Shown piece by piece: positions 15,876 through 24,248 of a stretch of DNA of 27,294 nt. The notes under the pieces are model-generated. The model searched no databases, was not told the origin of the DNA, and saw nothing but the letters and a program-made list of their open reading frames with translations. The position numbers and the translations under genes were made by a program. Position 1 is the stretch's first letter. Every line of letters begins with the position of its first letter. The stretch is from Caulobacteraceae bacterium (GTDB taxonomy: Bacteria; Pseudomonadota; Alphaproteobacteria; Caulobacterales; Caulobacteraceae): positions 1 through 27,294 of the forward strand of contig JADZBR010000125.1 in the NCBI GenBank assembly GCA_020852035.1. The letters are read 5' to 3'.

Positions 15876-16582
15876 AGAAGAAGCTCATGGCGGCGACCGC
15901 CGCTGTTGGCCTGGTGCTGGCCGGCTCGGCCGCTCACGCCCAGATGATCGTCCATGATCCGACCAGCTACGTGAAGCTGATCGAGGAGGCGCAGACCGCG
16001 CTCAATCAGCTCAACGAGCTGAAGACCCAGGTCACCCAAGGCAAGCAGCTGTTCGACAGCCTCAATACTGGCTCCCTGGTCAACGCCATTGCCCCTCAGC
16101 TCGGCCTGCCGGACCTGCGCGGCATGCTCCCGGACATCAGCGCACTGACCGCCGCCGCCAAGGGCGACCTGACGGCGCTCGGCAAGATCGGCCAGCGCGC
16201 CGACGAAATCCGCGCCGAGGCGCGCCTCTACACGCCGACCGAGGGCGACGCGTTAGGCGCAGACATCGAGGCCGCCGGTGACCGGGCCGCCCGCGACCTG
16301 GCGCTTGGGGAGGCCGTCGCGACGGCCGGCAAGGAACGTCTTGAAGGGCTTAAGGAACTCCAAGCCGCCATCGACGCCGCGCCGAACGCGCGCGCCGTGC
16401 TCGACCTTCAGGCCCGGGCGACCACCGAACAGGCGATGATCGCCAACGACCAGATGCGGCTCCAGGGCTTGGCCATGGCCCAGGCGGCGGAAGACCGCCT
16501 TCAAGCCCAGCGCGAACGCGAGCGGATGATGGCTGAGCGAGCGGCTCGGATGGCCGCGTTCAAGCGGGGCTTCGGGGGATGA
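15872..16582 (+). CDS. virB5: VirB5 minor pilus-tip protein
   Basis: A 236-residue periplasmic protein. The signal peptide (MKKKLMAATAAVGLVLAGSAAHA) is cut before QMIVHDPTSYVKLIEEAQTA, the usual P-type VirB5/TrbJ mature start. The rest is mostly long helices, with a charged coiled-coil-like end (RLQAQRERERMMAERAARM). VirB5 caps the pilus tip and helps contact the recipient. Start and stop both overlap neighbouring genes in ATGA junctions. Confidence 0.85.
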   Translation: MKKKLMAATAAVGLVLAGSAAHAQMIVHDPTSYVKLIEEAQTALNQLNELKTQVTQGKQLFDSLNTGSLVNAIAPQLGLPDLRGMLPDISALTAAAKGDLTALGKIGQRADEIRAEARLYTPTEGDALGADIEAAGDRAARDLALGEAVATAGKERLEGLKELQAAIDAAPNARAVLDLQARATTEQAMIANDQMRLQGLAMAQAAEDRLQAQRERERMMAERAARMAAFKRGFGG

Positions 16583-16809
16583 TCCGCGTCCTTGCCCTCA
16601 TGGTGCTGGCTGGCCTCGCGGCCTGTTCGCCTGAACCGCGCAGCGCCAGCTTCTTCAAGGCCAACCCTGAGGAGGCCGCGAAGGTCGCCGAGGCGTGCAG
16701 GGTCGGCGCGCACCGCGGCCAGGAGTGCGCGAACGCCGAGGCCGGCGTGGCGTCGGCCGAACGCGCCAAACGCATGGAAGCCTACCGCAGGGGCTTTTTG
16801 AAGGATTGA
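16579..16809 (+). CDS. eexN: EexN-like entry-exclusion lipoprotein
   Basis: A 76-residue lipoprotein with lipobox LAAC (Cys16). The mature part carries the EexN family pattern: NPEEAAKVAEACRVGAHRGQECANAE, with two conserved Cys. EexN proteins, placed between virB5 and virB6 as here, lower re-entry of the same element into a cell that already has it. This supports a conjugative role rather than an effector-secretion role for the system. Its ATG overlaps the virB5 stop. Confidence 0.83.
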   Translation: MIRVLALMVLAGLAACSPEPRSASFFKANPEEAAKVAEACRVGAHRGQECANAEAGVASAERAKRMEAYRRGFLKD

Positions 16810-16812
16810 CCC

Positions 16813-17742
16813 TTGGAGCCGCTGAGCATCTTCCAGCCGGCCTACGGCTTCGTGGACGACAAGCTTGCCGTGTTCCTCGGCGAGCGGGTGTCGTCCGCCA
16901 TCGACGTGGTGTCCGGACCGCTCCGGGCGGCCTTGGTGTTGTACGTGCTGCTCTACGGGTTCGCGATCCTGCGCGGGTCCATCTCCGAGCCGTTCGTGGA
17001 TTTCGCGATCCGTAGCGTGAAGCTGGCGCTCATCTACATGCTGGCGACCACCACGGCCTATTCGAGCTGGGTCACCGATCCGCTGTTCCACGTCCTGCCC
17101 AACACCCTGACCCAGGCGATCAGCGGCGCCGGTACGCCCGACGTCGGCGCGGCTTTCGACGACTTCTTCAACAGAGCCGCCTATCTCGCGGACAAGATCG
17201 CCGAGCGAGCTACTCCGATCGACTTCGGCCCCTGGATACTGGCGGCCGTGGTCTACATCATCGGCGCGCTGGCCGCGGCCCTCGGCTTTGGCGTCGTGCT
17301 GATCGCCAAGGTGGCCTTGGCGCTGCTGGTGGCGCTCGGCCCGATCTTCATCGCCTGCGCGCTCTTCGAGGCGACGCGGCGGTTCTTCTTCGGCTGGCTC
17401 AGCCAGGCGGTGAACTACCTCGTCCTCTTCGCGCTCATCATCACCGTCTTCCAACTCATCCTGTCGTTGATCGGCGACCAGTGGGGCCAGATCGCCGGCG
17501 GCGATCCGACGGCCGGCGGCCTCCTCTTCATCGTTCTCTGCATCCTGGGGTCGATCTTCTTCCTCCAGACCCCGGCCATCGCCGCCGGCATCGCGGGCGG
17601 CGCCAGCGCCGGCCTGGCGGACTTCGCCAACGCTGCTTCCTTCCGCGGCGGGGCGCGGCCTGGCTCACCGCAAGGACCGCAGGAGGCGGCCCGTAGCGCC
17701 CCGCGCGGCGGCGGCTCCATTCGGCCTGCGGGAGCTCGATGA
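16813..17742 (+). CDS. virB6: VirB6 polytopic inner membrane channel protein
   Basis: A 309-residue membrane protein with several hydrophobic segments (about 38-56, 70-86, 140-185, 195-222 and 235-265) and a large periplasmic loop in the first half. The segment KVALALLVALGPIFIACALFEATRRFFFGWL is the best conserved VirB6 region. It starts with TTG at 16813; AAGGA lies about 6 nt upstream at the end of eexN. The Gly/Pro/Arg-rich tail (about 270-309) is probably cytoplasmic and disordered. VirB6 conducts the substrate across the inner membrane. Confidence 0.9.
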   Translation: MEPLSIFQPAYGFVDDKLAVFLGERVSSAIDVVSGPLRAALVLYVLLYGFAILRGSISEPFVDFAIRSVKLALIYMLATTTAYSSWVTDPLFHVLPNTLTQAISGAGTPDVGAAFDDFFNRAAYLADKIAERATPIDFGPWILAAVVYIIGALAAALGFGVVLIAKVALALLVALGPIFIACALFEATRRFFFGWLSQAVNYLVLFALIITVFQLILSLIGDQWGQIAGGDPTAGGLLFIVLCILGSIFFLQTPAIAAGIAGGASAGLADFANAASFRGGARPGSPQGPQEAARSAPRGGGSIRPAGAR

Positions 17743-17963
17743 TGCGCTCAGCCGTCTGCTTGATCATGGTGCTGGCGCTGGGCGGCTGCGCCGGCCTCGG
17801 CAAGACCTACGCGCCAGTGTGCGATGGCAAGCACCGGAGGCCGGCCAATCTCTATGGGTCGGTGTTGGCCCCGGCTACGCCGTCAACGAGCGTGCCGCCG
17901 AAGGCTGCGGCGACCCCAGAGAAGCTCTCGACTCTACCGTCTTACGGGAGCTGCCGCGGATGA
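17739..17963 (+). CDS. virB7: VirB7-position lipoprotein
   Basis: A 74-residue lipoprotein with lipobox LGGC (Cys17). The segment VCDGKHRRPANLYGSVL is typical of the small lipoproteins found between virB6 and virB8 in alphaproteobacterial transfer operons. By position it is the VirB7 equivalent that anchors the VirB9/VirB10 outer membrane core. Overlaps both neighbours by ATGA junctions. Confidence 0.75.
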   Translation: MMRSAVCLIMVLALGGCAGLGKTYAPVCDGKHRRPANLYGSVLAPATPSTSVPPKAAATPEKLSTLPSYGSCRG

Positions 17964-18631
17964 CCGGCGTCGACCTCAAGGCCTATTTCGAGGAGGGTAG
18001 GAGCTGGAACGCCGACCGGCTGAGGACGGCCGAACGGTCGCGGCGCTTCGCCTGGGGCGTGGCCGCTTTCGCGGGTCTGGTGGCGACGGTTGCGGTCGGT
18101 GCGGTGGCGGCGCTCAGCCCGCTAAAGACCGTCGAGCCCTTCGTTGTGCGCGTCGATCGCGCCACCGGCGCCGTCGACGTCATGACCGCGCTCAAGTCGG
18201 AAAAGCCGCTGGGCTACGATGAGGCGGTCACCAAGCACTTCCTGGCGCAGTATGTCCGCGCCCGGGAAAGCTGGCTGGCGCCAGCGGCGGAAGCCAACTT
18301 CCGGCAGGTGTCGATCATGTCGACGCCGGCCGAGCAGCAGCGCTGGGGCGACGCCTTCCGTCCGGCCAATCCGCTCAGTCCCCAGGTTGTCTATGGCGAC
18401 GCTGGCGAAGCGCTGATCGACATCCGCGCGATCAGCTTTGTCGCCGACGGGGTTGCGAGCGTCCGGTTCCATCGCTTGGCTCGTCGGGCCACGCAGGTCA
18501 CCGAGAGCGATTGGATCGCCACCGTCGCCTTCATCTACACCAAGGCGCCGATGGCCGAGGCCGACCGGCTGCGCAACCCGCTCGGCTTCCAGGTGACCAG
18601 CTATCGCGCCGATCCGGAGGTGGTGCGATGA
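17960..18631 (+). CDS. virB8: VirB8 inner membrane assembly factor
   Basis: A 223-residue bitopic protein: cytoplasmic N-terminus, one membrane helix (about 31-52) and a periplasmic NTF2-like domain starting SPLKTVEPFVVRVDRATGAVDV. VirB8 dimers nucleate the complex and bind VirB9 and VirB10. The start is the ATG overlapping the virB7 stop; the frame is open upstream only inside virB7. The stop overlaps the virB9 ATG. Confidence 0.93.
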   Translation: MTGVDLKAYFEEGRSWNADRLRTAERSRRFAWGVAAFAGLVATVAVGAVAALSPLKTVEPFVVRVDRATGAVDVMTALKSEKPLGYDEAVTKHFLAQYVRARESWLAPAAEANFRQVSIMSTPAEQQRWGDAFRPANPLSPQVVYGDAGEALIDIRAISFVADGVASVRFHRLARRATQVTESDWIATVAFIYTKAPMAEADRLRNPLGFQVTSYRADPEVVR

Positions 18632-19485
18632 CCCGCTCGCTCGCCTTTCTCCTGGCCCTGGGCTTGGCCGCGACGCCGCTCGGCGCCCAAGCGCTCGACG
18701 CGCCGAAGCCCGGACCCTCGGACCCGCGCATCAAGGTCGTTGACTACGACCCCTGGGCAGTTGTGCATGTGACCGGCGTCTTCCGCACCGCCACCCAGAT
18801 CCTGCTCGGTAAAGACGAAGCGATCCTTCACGTCGCGGTGGGCGACGCCACCGGCTGGGATGTGGCGGCCGAGAAGAACATCCTCTTCGTCAAGCCGAAG
18901 GCACCGCGTGGTCCGACGAATCTGATCGTCACCACCAGCCGGCCCGGCGGCGCGCCAAGGCACTACACATTCGAGCTCTCGACGCGTTCCGGATCCTCGT
19001 CACGAGCGACCCGCGACACCGTATTCGGGTTGCGCTTCCGCTATCCACAAGATGAAAAGGCGGCCGCTGCCGCGGCTCTGTCCGCCGGGGCCGCCGCGCT
19101 TGAACGCAAGATCCTGGAGCTGAAGCTCGAACGCGCCGCGGTCGAAGGCCGGCGTAACCTTGCCTATTCGGTGCAGGGCGCGTCGGCCTTGCAGCCGTCG
19201 GAGGTGTCGGACAATGGCAAGTTCACGCTCATGCGCTTCCCCGGCAATCAGCCGGTGCCGATGCTCTACCAGGTGGAGGCGGGCGGGACCGAGAGCCTGG
19301 TCCCGTTCGACGTGCGCGGCGAGTTCGTGGTGGTCCACGTCGTGGCCCGCGAACTGCGCCTGCGGCGCGGCCGCGAGGTGCTCTGCATCTACAACGAGGC
19401 GTTCGATCCGTACGGCTCCCGGCCTGGGACCGGCACGGCGGCCTCCGATGTCGAACGCACCGATACGGGAGGGCGAAGGCCATGA
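18628..19485 (+). CDS. virB9: VirB9 outer membrane core protein
   Basis: A 285-residue protein with a signal peptide (to GAQA, about residue 21), the N-terminal domain DPRIKVVDYDPWAVVHVTGVFRTATQILLG and a C-terminal beta domain around NGKFTLMRFPGNQPVPMLYQV that binds VirB7 and VirB10. Length and motif order match VirB9/TrbG/CagX proteins. Both ends overlap neighbours. Confidence 0.93.
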   Translation: MTRSLAFLLALGLAATPLGAQALDAPKPGPSDPRIKVVDYDPWAVVHVTGVFRTATQILLGKDEAILHVAVGDATGWDVAAEKNILFVKPKAPRGPTNLIVTTSRPGGAPRHYTFELSTRSGSSSRATRDTVFGLRFRYPQDEKAAAAAALSAGAAALERKILELKLERAAVEGRRNLAYSVQGASALQPSEVSDNGKFTLMRFPGNQPVPMLYQVEAGGTESLVPFDVRGEFVVVHVVARELRLRRGREVLCIYNEAFDPYGSRPGTGTAASDVERTDTGGRRP

Positions 19486-20600
19486 CCGACGCCTCGCAAC
19501 CGCGCGATGGAACGTCGGATGCCGCCGCGTCCTCGGCCGTCGAGCGCTCGATCTCGCCGATCGCCGGACGGCTTAGCTCCGGCTTCGGCGGCAAGGCGGT
19601 GGTGTTGGCTGCGCTGGTGGTCGGCTGCGGGGTGTTCGTCGCCGCCACCTGGGGAAAGGACAAGACAAAGTCTGACAGCGCGCCGGTGCAGCCGGCGCGC
19701 CAGGTTGTGCCGTTCGAACCGCTTCGAACGGCATCCGCGCCGACCTTGACCGCGCCCGGGGCTGGTGCGCCCGAGCTAACCCCGGCCGCAGACGGACGGC
19801 AGGTTCCGGCGCTGGAACCCAGCTCGCGGAACGCAGCCGATCCGGCGGCGCAACGCCGGGCCGAGCTGGCGGAAATCCGCGGCGCGCCGATCCTCGCCTT
19901 CAGTCGCGGTGGGGGGCTCGGCGGCGCGACTGACGTGCCCCGGCCGCTTCTCGCCGCCGCGCCCGTTGAGGGTGCCGAGCCCACCGAACTCGACCAACTG
20001 CGGCGGGGCTCGACCATCGGCCGAGCCCGCGCGGCCCGGGTCGGCGACCGCAACTTCCTGATCCTCGCCGGCGCGTCGATCCCCTGCATCTTGCAGACGG
20101 CCATGGACACCGCTGCGCCGGGCTATGTGAGCTGCCTGATCCCACGCGACATCTATTCCGACAACGGCGCGGTCGTGCTCATGGAGAAGGGCACGCGGGT
20201 GCTCGGCGAATACCGCTCGGGCATGCGCCAGGGTCAGAAGCGGCTTTTCGTGCTCTGGACCCGCGCGGTGACGCCGGCTGGCGTGGCGATCAGCGTCGGA
20301 TCGCCCGCCACCGATCCCGTGGGTCGGGCCGGCTTCGGCGGCGATATCGACACGCACTTCTGGGACCGCTTCGGCGGCGCCCTGTTGTTGTCGGTCGTTG
20401 ATGACGGGGTCTACGCCGTCGCCGGGAACAGCAGCAATCAATACGGCACGATACGGCTGCCCTCGGATACAGCGGGGATCGCCCTGCAAGGCTCAATCAA
20501 CATCCCGCCGACGCTGACGAAGCCGCAGGGCGCGGAGGTGTCGATCCTGGTGGCCCAGGACTTCGATTTCTCGGGCGTCTATGGGCTGAAGGCGAGGTGA
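19482..20600 (+). CDS. virB10: VirB10 / TrbI core channel protein
   Basis: A 372-residue protein: cytoplasmic N-terminus, one membrane helix (about 38-57), a Pro/Ala-rich periplasmic linker (about 65-150) and the C-terminal TrbI beta barrel (about 180-372, with LAGASIPCILQTAMDTAAPGY and VLMEKGTRVLGEYRSGM). It spans both membranes and transmits ATP-dependent signals from VirB11/VirD4 to the outer pore. The start overlaps the virB9 stop. Confidence 0.94.
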   Translation: MTDASQPRDGTSDAAASSAVERSISPIAGRLSSGFGGKAVVLAALVVGCGVFVAATWGKDKTKSDSAPVQPARQVVPFEPLRTASAPTLTAPGAGAPELTPAADGRQVPALEPSSRNAADPAAQRRAELAEIRGAPILAFSRGGGLGGATDVPRPLLAAAPVEGAEPTELDQLRRGSTIGRARAARVGDRNFLILAGASIPCILQTAMDTAAPGYVSCLIPRDIYSDNGAVVLMEKGTRVLGEYRSGMRQGQKRLFVLWTRAVTPAGVAISVGSPATDPVGRAGFGGDIDTHFWDRFGGALLLSVVDDGVYAVAGNSSNQYGTIRLPSDTAGIALQGSINIPPTLTKPQGAEVSILVAQDFDFSGVYGLKAR

Positions 20601-20604
20601 GCGC

Positions 20605-21606
20605 GTGGCCCAGGACGCCTCTGTTCTCCACCACTACCTCGCCCCCTTGCAGCGGGCGCTTGAGCCCTCTGACGTCACCGAGCTGGTGGTCAATCGACCT
20701 GGCGAACTCGGGATCGAGCGCACGGGCGGGTGGTCGTGGTGCGAGGCGCCCGAGCTGACGGAGACTTACCTCGCGACGCTGGCCCGCGCCGCGGCGGCCT
20801 ACACCGCCCAGGATGTCACCGAAGAGACGCCGATCTGCTCGACGGTGCTGCCCGAAGGCGAGCGCTGCCAGATCGTGCTGCCGCCGGCGGCGGAGCGCCT
20901 GTCGATCACCATCCGCAAGCCCTCGGCCGAGACCTTCGATCTCGACGCCTTCGAGGAGGCCGGCCTCTTCGAGAACGTCGCCGTCGCCACCGGCGAGCCT
21001 TCGGAGGCCGAAGATCGCCTCGTGCGCTTACGCGACGCCGGCGACTGGCCGGCTTTCTTCCGTCTGGCGGTCCAGGCGCGTCGAAACATCCTGATCTCCG
21101 GCGCCACTGGGTCGGGCAAGACCACCTTCGCCAAGGGCCTTGTGCGGCTGATCCCATTGGATGAGCGCCTGCTGACCATCGAGGATGCGCGAGAGCTGAC
21201 GCTCCCGCATCGCAACTCCGTGCACCTGCTCTACGCCAAGGACGGCCAGGGGCTCGCACGGGTGGGCGCAAAGCAGTTGCTGGAATCGGCGCTGCGCATG
21301 CGGCCGGACCGCATCCTGCTGCAGGAGCTTCGGGACGGAACGGCGTTCTTCTATCTGCGGAACGTCAACACCGGCCATCCCGGCAGCATCACGACCATCC
21401 ACGCCGACAGCGCCATGCTGGCCTTCGAGCAGCTGACACTGCTGGTGAAGGAGTCCGAAGGCGGCCGTGACCTGGCCCGCGACGACATCCGCAGCCTGCT
21501 GCACCTGCTGGTCGACGTGGTGGTGCAGATGCGCCGGGAGGCCGGCCGCTTCCGTATCAGCGAGGTGTGGTTTGACCCGGTTCGCAAGCGCGCCCTGGCC
21601 GCTTAA
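20605..21606 (+). CDS. virB11: VirB11 traffic ATPase
   Basis: A 333-residue hexameric ATPase. The N-terminal domain starts LQRALEPSDVTELVVNRPGE; Walker A is GATGSGKT (166-173, Lys172), followed by the Asp box LLTIEDARELTLP and Walker B/His box with DRILLQELRDGTAFFYLRNVNTGHPGSITTIHA read as two adjoining motifs. It starts with GTG; GAGGTGA lies 5 nt upstream. VirB11 switches the machine between pilus assembly and DNA transfer. Confidence 0.95.
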   Translation: MAQDASVLHHYLAPLQRALEPSDVTELVVNRPGELGIERTGGWSWCEAPELTETYLATLARAAAAYTAQDVTEETPICSTVLPEGERCQIVLPPAAERLSITIRKPSAETFDLDAFEEAGLFENVAVATGEPSEAEDRLVRLRDAGDWPAFFRLAVQARRNILISGATGSGKTTFAKGLVRLIPLDERLLTIEDARELTLPHRNSVHLLYAKDGQGLARVGAKQLLESALRMRPDRILLQELRDGTAFFYLRNVNTGHPGSITTIHADSAMLAFEQLTLLVKESEGGRDLARDDIRSLLHLLVDVVVQMRREAGRFRISEVWFDPVRKRALAA

Positions 21607-23443
21607 GGCCGCGTATGTGACGGCGCTCGTCGCCGGCGCATCGACCTTGCTGCTGGGCCTGGCCGCGGTGGTGGCGCTCGCGGGCCTGAAGCGGCTCTCC
21701 ATCGACATCGACCCGGCCGCCATACCGGCCTGGTTCTGGTATTTCCGCGGCGATCCTGAGGTGCGCCGTTGGCTGGCGGTTGGCGGGCTCTCGGCCTTGG
21801 GCGCCGCCGCCCTGGCGGCCGTCGGGATCGCGCGTAGCTTAAGACCCCCGCTGCATGGCGCGGCGCGCTGGGCGAGCGAGTCCGAGGTCGGGCGCGCCGG
21901 TTTGCGCGCCAAGGCCGGCATCGTGCTCGGTTGGAAGGCCGGCCGGCTGCTGACCTTCGGCGGACCCGAGCACGTGATGCTCTATGCGCCCACCCGAACC
22001 GGCAAGGGCGTCGGTGTGGTGATTCCCAACCTTTTGACCTGGCCGGGTTCGGTGGTGGTGCTCGACGTCAAGCGCGAGAACTGGGCGGCCAGCGCCGGCT
22101 TTCGGGCCGCCCATGGCCAGGAGGTCGTCCTCTTTGATCCCCTGGAGCCGCAGGGGCGCACGGCCCGGTTCAATCCTCTCGGCCACATCGACCGGACCGA
22201 CCCCATCGCCGTGCTGGATGAGCTGCAAAAGCTCAGCGTCATGTTGTTTCCCGCGCCGGCGCACGCCGACGCCTTCTGGGCCGAGGCGGCGCGCACCGGC
22301 TTCATTGGCGTGGGCGCCTATGTCGCCGAGACGCCCGAGCTGGCGTTTAGCCTGGGGGCGATCTACGCCGAACTCACCAACGGCGATCCACGCCTTCGCC
22401 TGCCGCAGGTGCTCGCCGACCGCGCCGCGGCCGGCCGGCCCCTGTCGGCGGCCTGTGTCAGCGCCCTGGCCGACTTCTGCTCGGCCTCGGAAAACACCTT
22501 CGCGGGAATCAAGCAGACCCTGACCAGCCGGCTCGGCCTTTGGTTGAACCCGCGGGTCCGGGCCGCGACCGATGCGAGCGACTTTGATCTGCGCGCGCTT
22601 CGCGACCGCAGGGTCTCGCTCTATCTTTGTGTTTCGCCCGACAATCTGGCGCGGGTGGCCCCCTTGTTCGGCCTCCTGCTGCAACAGCTCATTGACCTCA
22701 ATACGCGAGAGCTGCCGGCCGCGGGCCGCCACGACGTGCCGGTCCTTGTGCTGATGGACGAGTTCGCAAGGCTCGGCCATGCGGCGGTGATCGCCCGGGC
22801 TTTCTCCTATGTCGCCGGCTACGGCCTTCGGCTGTTGCCGGTGCTGCAAAGCCCCGCGCAGTTGCGCGCCGAATATGGTCCAGACCTCGCCGAGGAGATC
22901 ATGGCCAATTGCGGGGTGGAAATCGCCTTTGCGCCGAAGGAGCTCAAGCTCGCTCAGGCGCTCTCCGAACGCTTGGGCTATTGGACTTACAAGGGCCGCT
23001 CTGAGAGCCGGCCCAGCGGCTTTTCGCAAGGCCATCGCAGCATCAGCGAGGCCGACCAGCGGCGTGCGCTCATGCTGCCGCAGGAACTGATCCAGATGGA
23101 GGAAAGCCGCCTTTTGGTGCTGCGCGCGGGCATGGCGCCGGTACGCGGGCGCAAGATCGTCTACTGGCGCGAGCAGGCGTTCGCCATGCGGGTCCGTCCG
23201 CCGCCTAAGGTGGCGCCCCATCCAGCTGCGGCCTTGGTTCCCCCACCCCCTCCCGAGTCGCCCGCCGGCGGTCTGCCGCGGGAGCGAAATGGGGACGAAC
23301 TGAGCTTGGTGGAGCGCCAGCTGGCCGGCGAGGGCCTAGAGCCGCTCCCGCCCACCGGGGCCAGCGACGCCGATGTCGCCGCCTGGGTGGACCGGTTCAT
23401 CGATGCGTCGGCTCAGGGCCACAAGGTGCGCCATGGCCGGTGA
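21572..23443 (+). CDS. virD4: VirD4 type IV coupling protein
   Basis: A protein of about 623 residues that links the relaxosome to the channel. Two N-terminal membrane helices (about 13-38 and 68-87) precede the conserved ARWASESE region, Walker A APTRTGKG (139-146) and Walker B LVLMDEFARLG. The C-terminal 60 residues are Pro-rich, then charged. The start is not certain: TTG at 21572 (GAGGT upstream) keeps the full first helix with its basic lead-in and overlaps virB11 by 35 nt; GTG at 21617 (AAGG 8 nt upstream) lies just after the virB11 stop. The all-alpha domain between the Walker motifs probably selects the substrate. Confidence 0.93.
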   Translation: MTRFASAPWPLKAAYVTALVAGASTLLLGLAAVVALAGLKRLSIDIDPAAIPAWFWYFRGDPEVRRWLAVGGLSALGAAALAAVGIARSLRPPLHGAARWASESEVGRAGLRAKAGIVLGWKAGRLLTFGGPEHVMLYAPTRTGKGVGVVIPNLLTWPGSVVVLDVKRENWAASAGFRAAHGQEVVLFDPLEPQGRTARFNPLGHIDRTDPIAVLDELQKLSVMLFPAPAHADAFWAEAARTGFIGVGAYVAETPELAFSLGAIYAELTNGDPRLRLPQVLADRAAAGRPLSAACVSALADFCSASENTFAGIKQTLTSRLGLWLNPRVRAATDASDFDLRALRDRRVSLYLCVSPDNLARVAPLFGLLLQQLIDLNTRELPAAGRHDVPVLVLMDEFARLGHAAVIARAFSYVAGYGLRLLPVLQSPAQLRAEYGPDLAEEIMANCGVEIAFAPKELKLAQALSERLGYWTYKGRSESRPSGFSQGHRSISEADQRRALMLPQELIQMEESRLLVLRAGMAPVRGRKIVYWREQAFAMRVRPPPKVAPHPAAALVPPPPPESPAGGLPRERNGDELSLVERQLAGEGLEPLPPTGASDADVAAWVDRFIDASAQGHKVRHGR

Positions 23444-24104
23444 GGCTAAGAACCGCCTGGACGCCTTCCGGCGACGCGTCGCCGGCTGGACGTTCGGCGA
23501 GGGTCCCGGCGACCTGCCGGAGGGACTGGTCGAGCGATATGCTTCGCAAACGGCGCTTGGGGCGCCGATCGCCTTCTTTACGGACGTGGCGACCAAGCGG
23601 ACGGCCTTTCGGGACCATGGCGGGCGGCTGAGCACCGAGCGCAGCGATCCCCAGATCATCGTAGACCTCCTTCGCATCGCCCAGCACCGCGGCTGGACGT
23701 CGCTGGCGGTGCGGGGCGAGCCTGCATTCCGGCGCGAGGTCTGGCTGCAGGCGCGTCTGGCGGGTCTCCAAGTGCGCGGCTATCGGGCGGCGGCGCCCGA
23801 GCGCAGGGCGTTGGAACAACAGCTGGCGGGTCAGGCGATGGCGCCGGGCGGGCGCGATGACCGGGCAAGGCCGGCGGTTCGCGAGACCTGGGCGGATGAT
23901 CCAGGCGTGCGCTCCCGGCTGAAGGTGGTCGAAGCGGTCGTGCGTGGGCGGCTGGCCGATCCCGCGGCGCAGGCCCAGCTCATCGAGGCGGCCCGGACCC
24001 GCCTGGCCGCCTGGCTGACCCGCGGGGCGCGGTTCGAGCCGCTCCCATCCCCGCCGCGCGCGCCCGAGCTGGTCAGGGAGCCTCAGCGCCGGCGCGGTCG
24101 ATAG
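23433..24104 (+). CDS. LPD7-domain protein of the transfer operon
   Basis: A 223-residue soluble protein. Residues about 45-130 resemble the large polyvalent protein-associated domain 7: PIAFFTDVATKRTAFRDHGGRLSTE, then ALRIAQHRGW-like LLRIAQHRGWTSLAVRG and FRREVWLQARLAGLQVRGY. LPD7 usually occurs inside long relaxase or primase polyproteins of mobile elements; here it is alone between the coupling protein and mobC. The C-terminal part (130-223) is Arg/Ala-rich and helical, probably nucleic acid-binding. Its ATG lies inside the end of virD4, with AAGGTG upstream. A relaxosome accessory role is inferred from position, not known. Confidence 0.72.
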   Translation: MAGEAKNRLDAFRRRVAGWTFGEGPGDLPEGLVERYASQTALGAPIAFFTDVATKRTAFRDHGGRLSTERSDPQIIVDLLRIAQHRGWTSLAVRGEPAFRREVWLQARLAGLQVRGYRAAAPERRALEQQLAGQAMAPGGRDDRARPAVRETWADDPGVRSRLKVVEAVVRGRLADPAAQAQLIEAARTRLAAWLTRGARFEPLPSPPRAPELVREPQRRRGR

Positions 24105-24248
24105 CGCTTGCCCCTCCCGGCCGTGAGAAGATTTCGAAAAGCGATCCGCCGCCGCGATCGCGGCGCGGCGTTCAAGTGCGTAAGTCTACCATCTAGCGCC
24201 GCCTGGCCGATGGACATGAATGAAGGACTTCGGCCAGCGCAGGACGCC
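24105..24248. other. Candidate origin of transfer (oriT) upstream of mobC
   Basis: The only non-coding gap inside the transfer module. It holds a perfect 14-bp palindrome GCCGCGATCGCGGC (24151-24164), then TTCAAGTGCG and the 13-bp element TGCGTAAGTCTAC (24177-24189). An inverted repeat followed by a short nick region next to mobC and the relaxase gene is the usual oriT plan, and AAGTGCG recalls the RSF1010-type nick region TAAGTGCG. The nick position cannot be fixed from sequence alone. Confidence 0.45.
24177..24189 (-). promoter_or_regulatory. Second, inverted copy of the 13-bp element
   Basis: TGCGTAAGTCTAC on the plus strand is the exact reverse complement of 12131-12143. It ends 59 nt before the preferred mobC start, about the same distance as the first copy from virB1. 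This suits one regulator controlling both transfer operons, or a role in oriT. Confidence 0.55.

Noticed and set aside
16501..17454. A minus-strand frame opposite virB6
   Set aside because: Antisense to eexN and virB6, which have clear family motifs and coupled starts.
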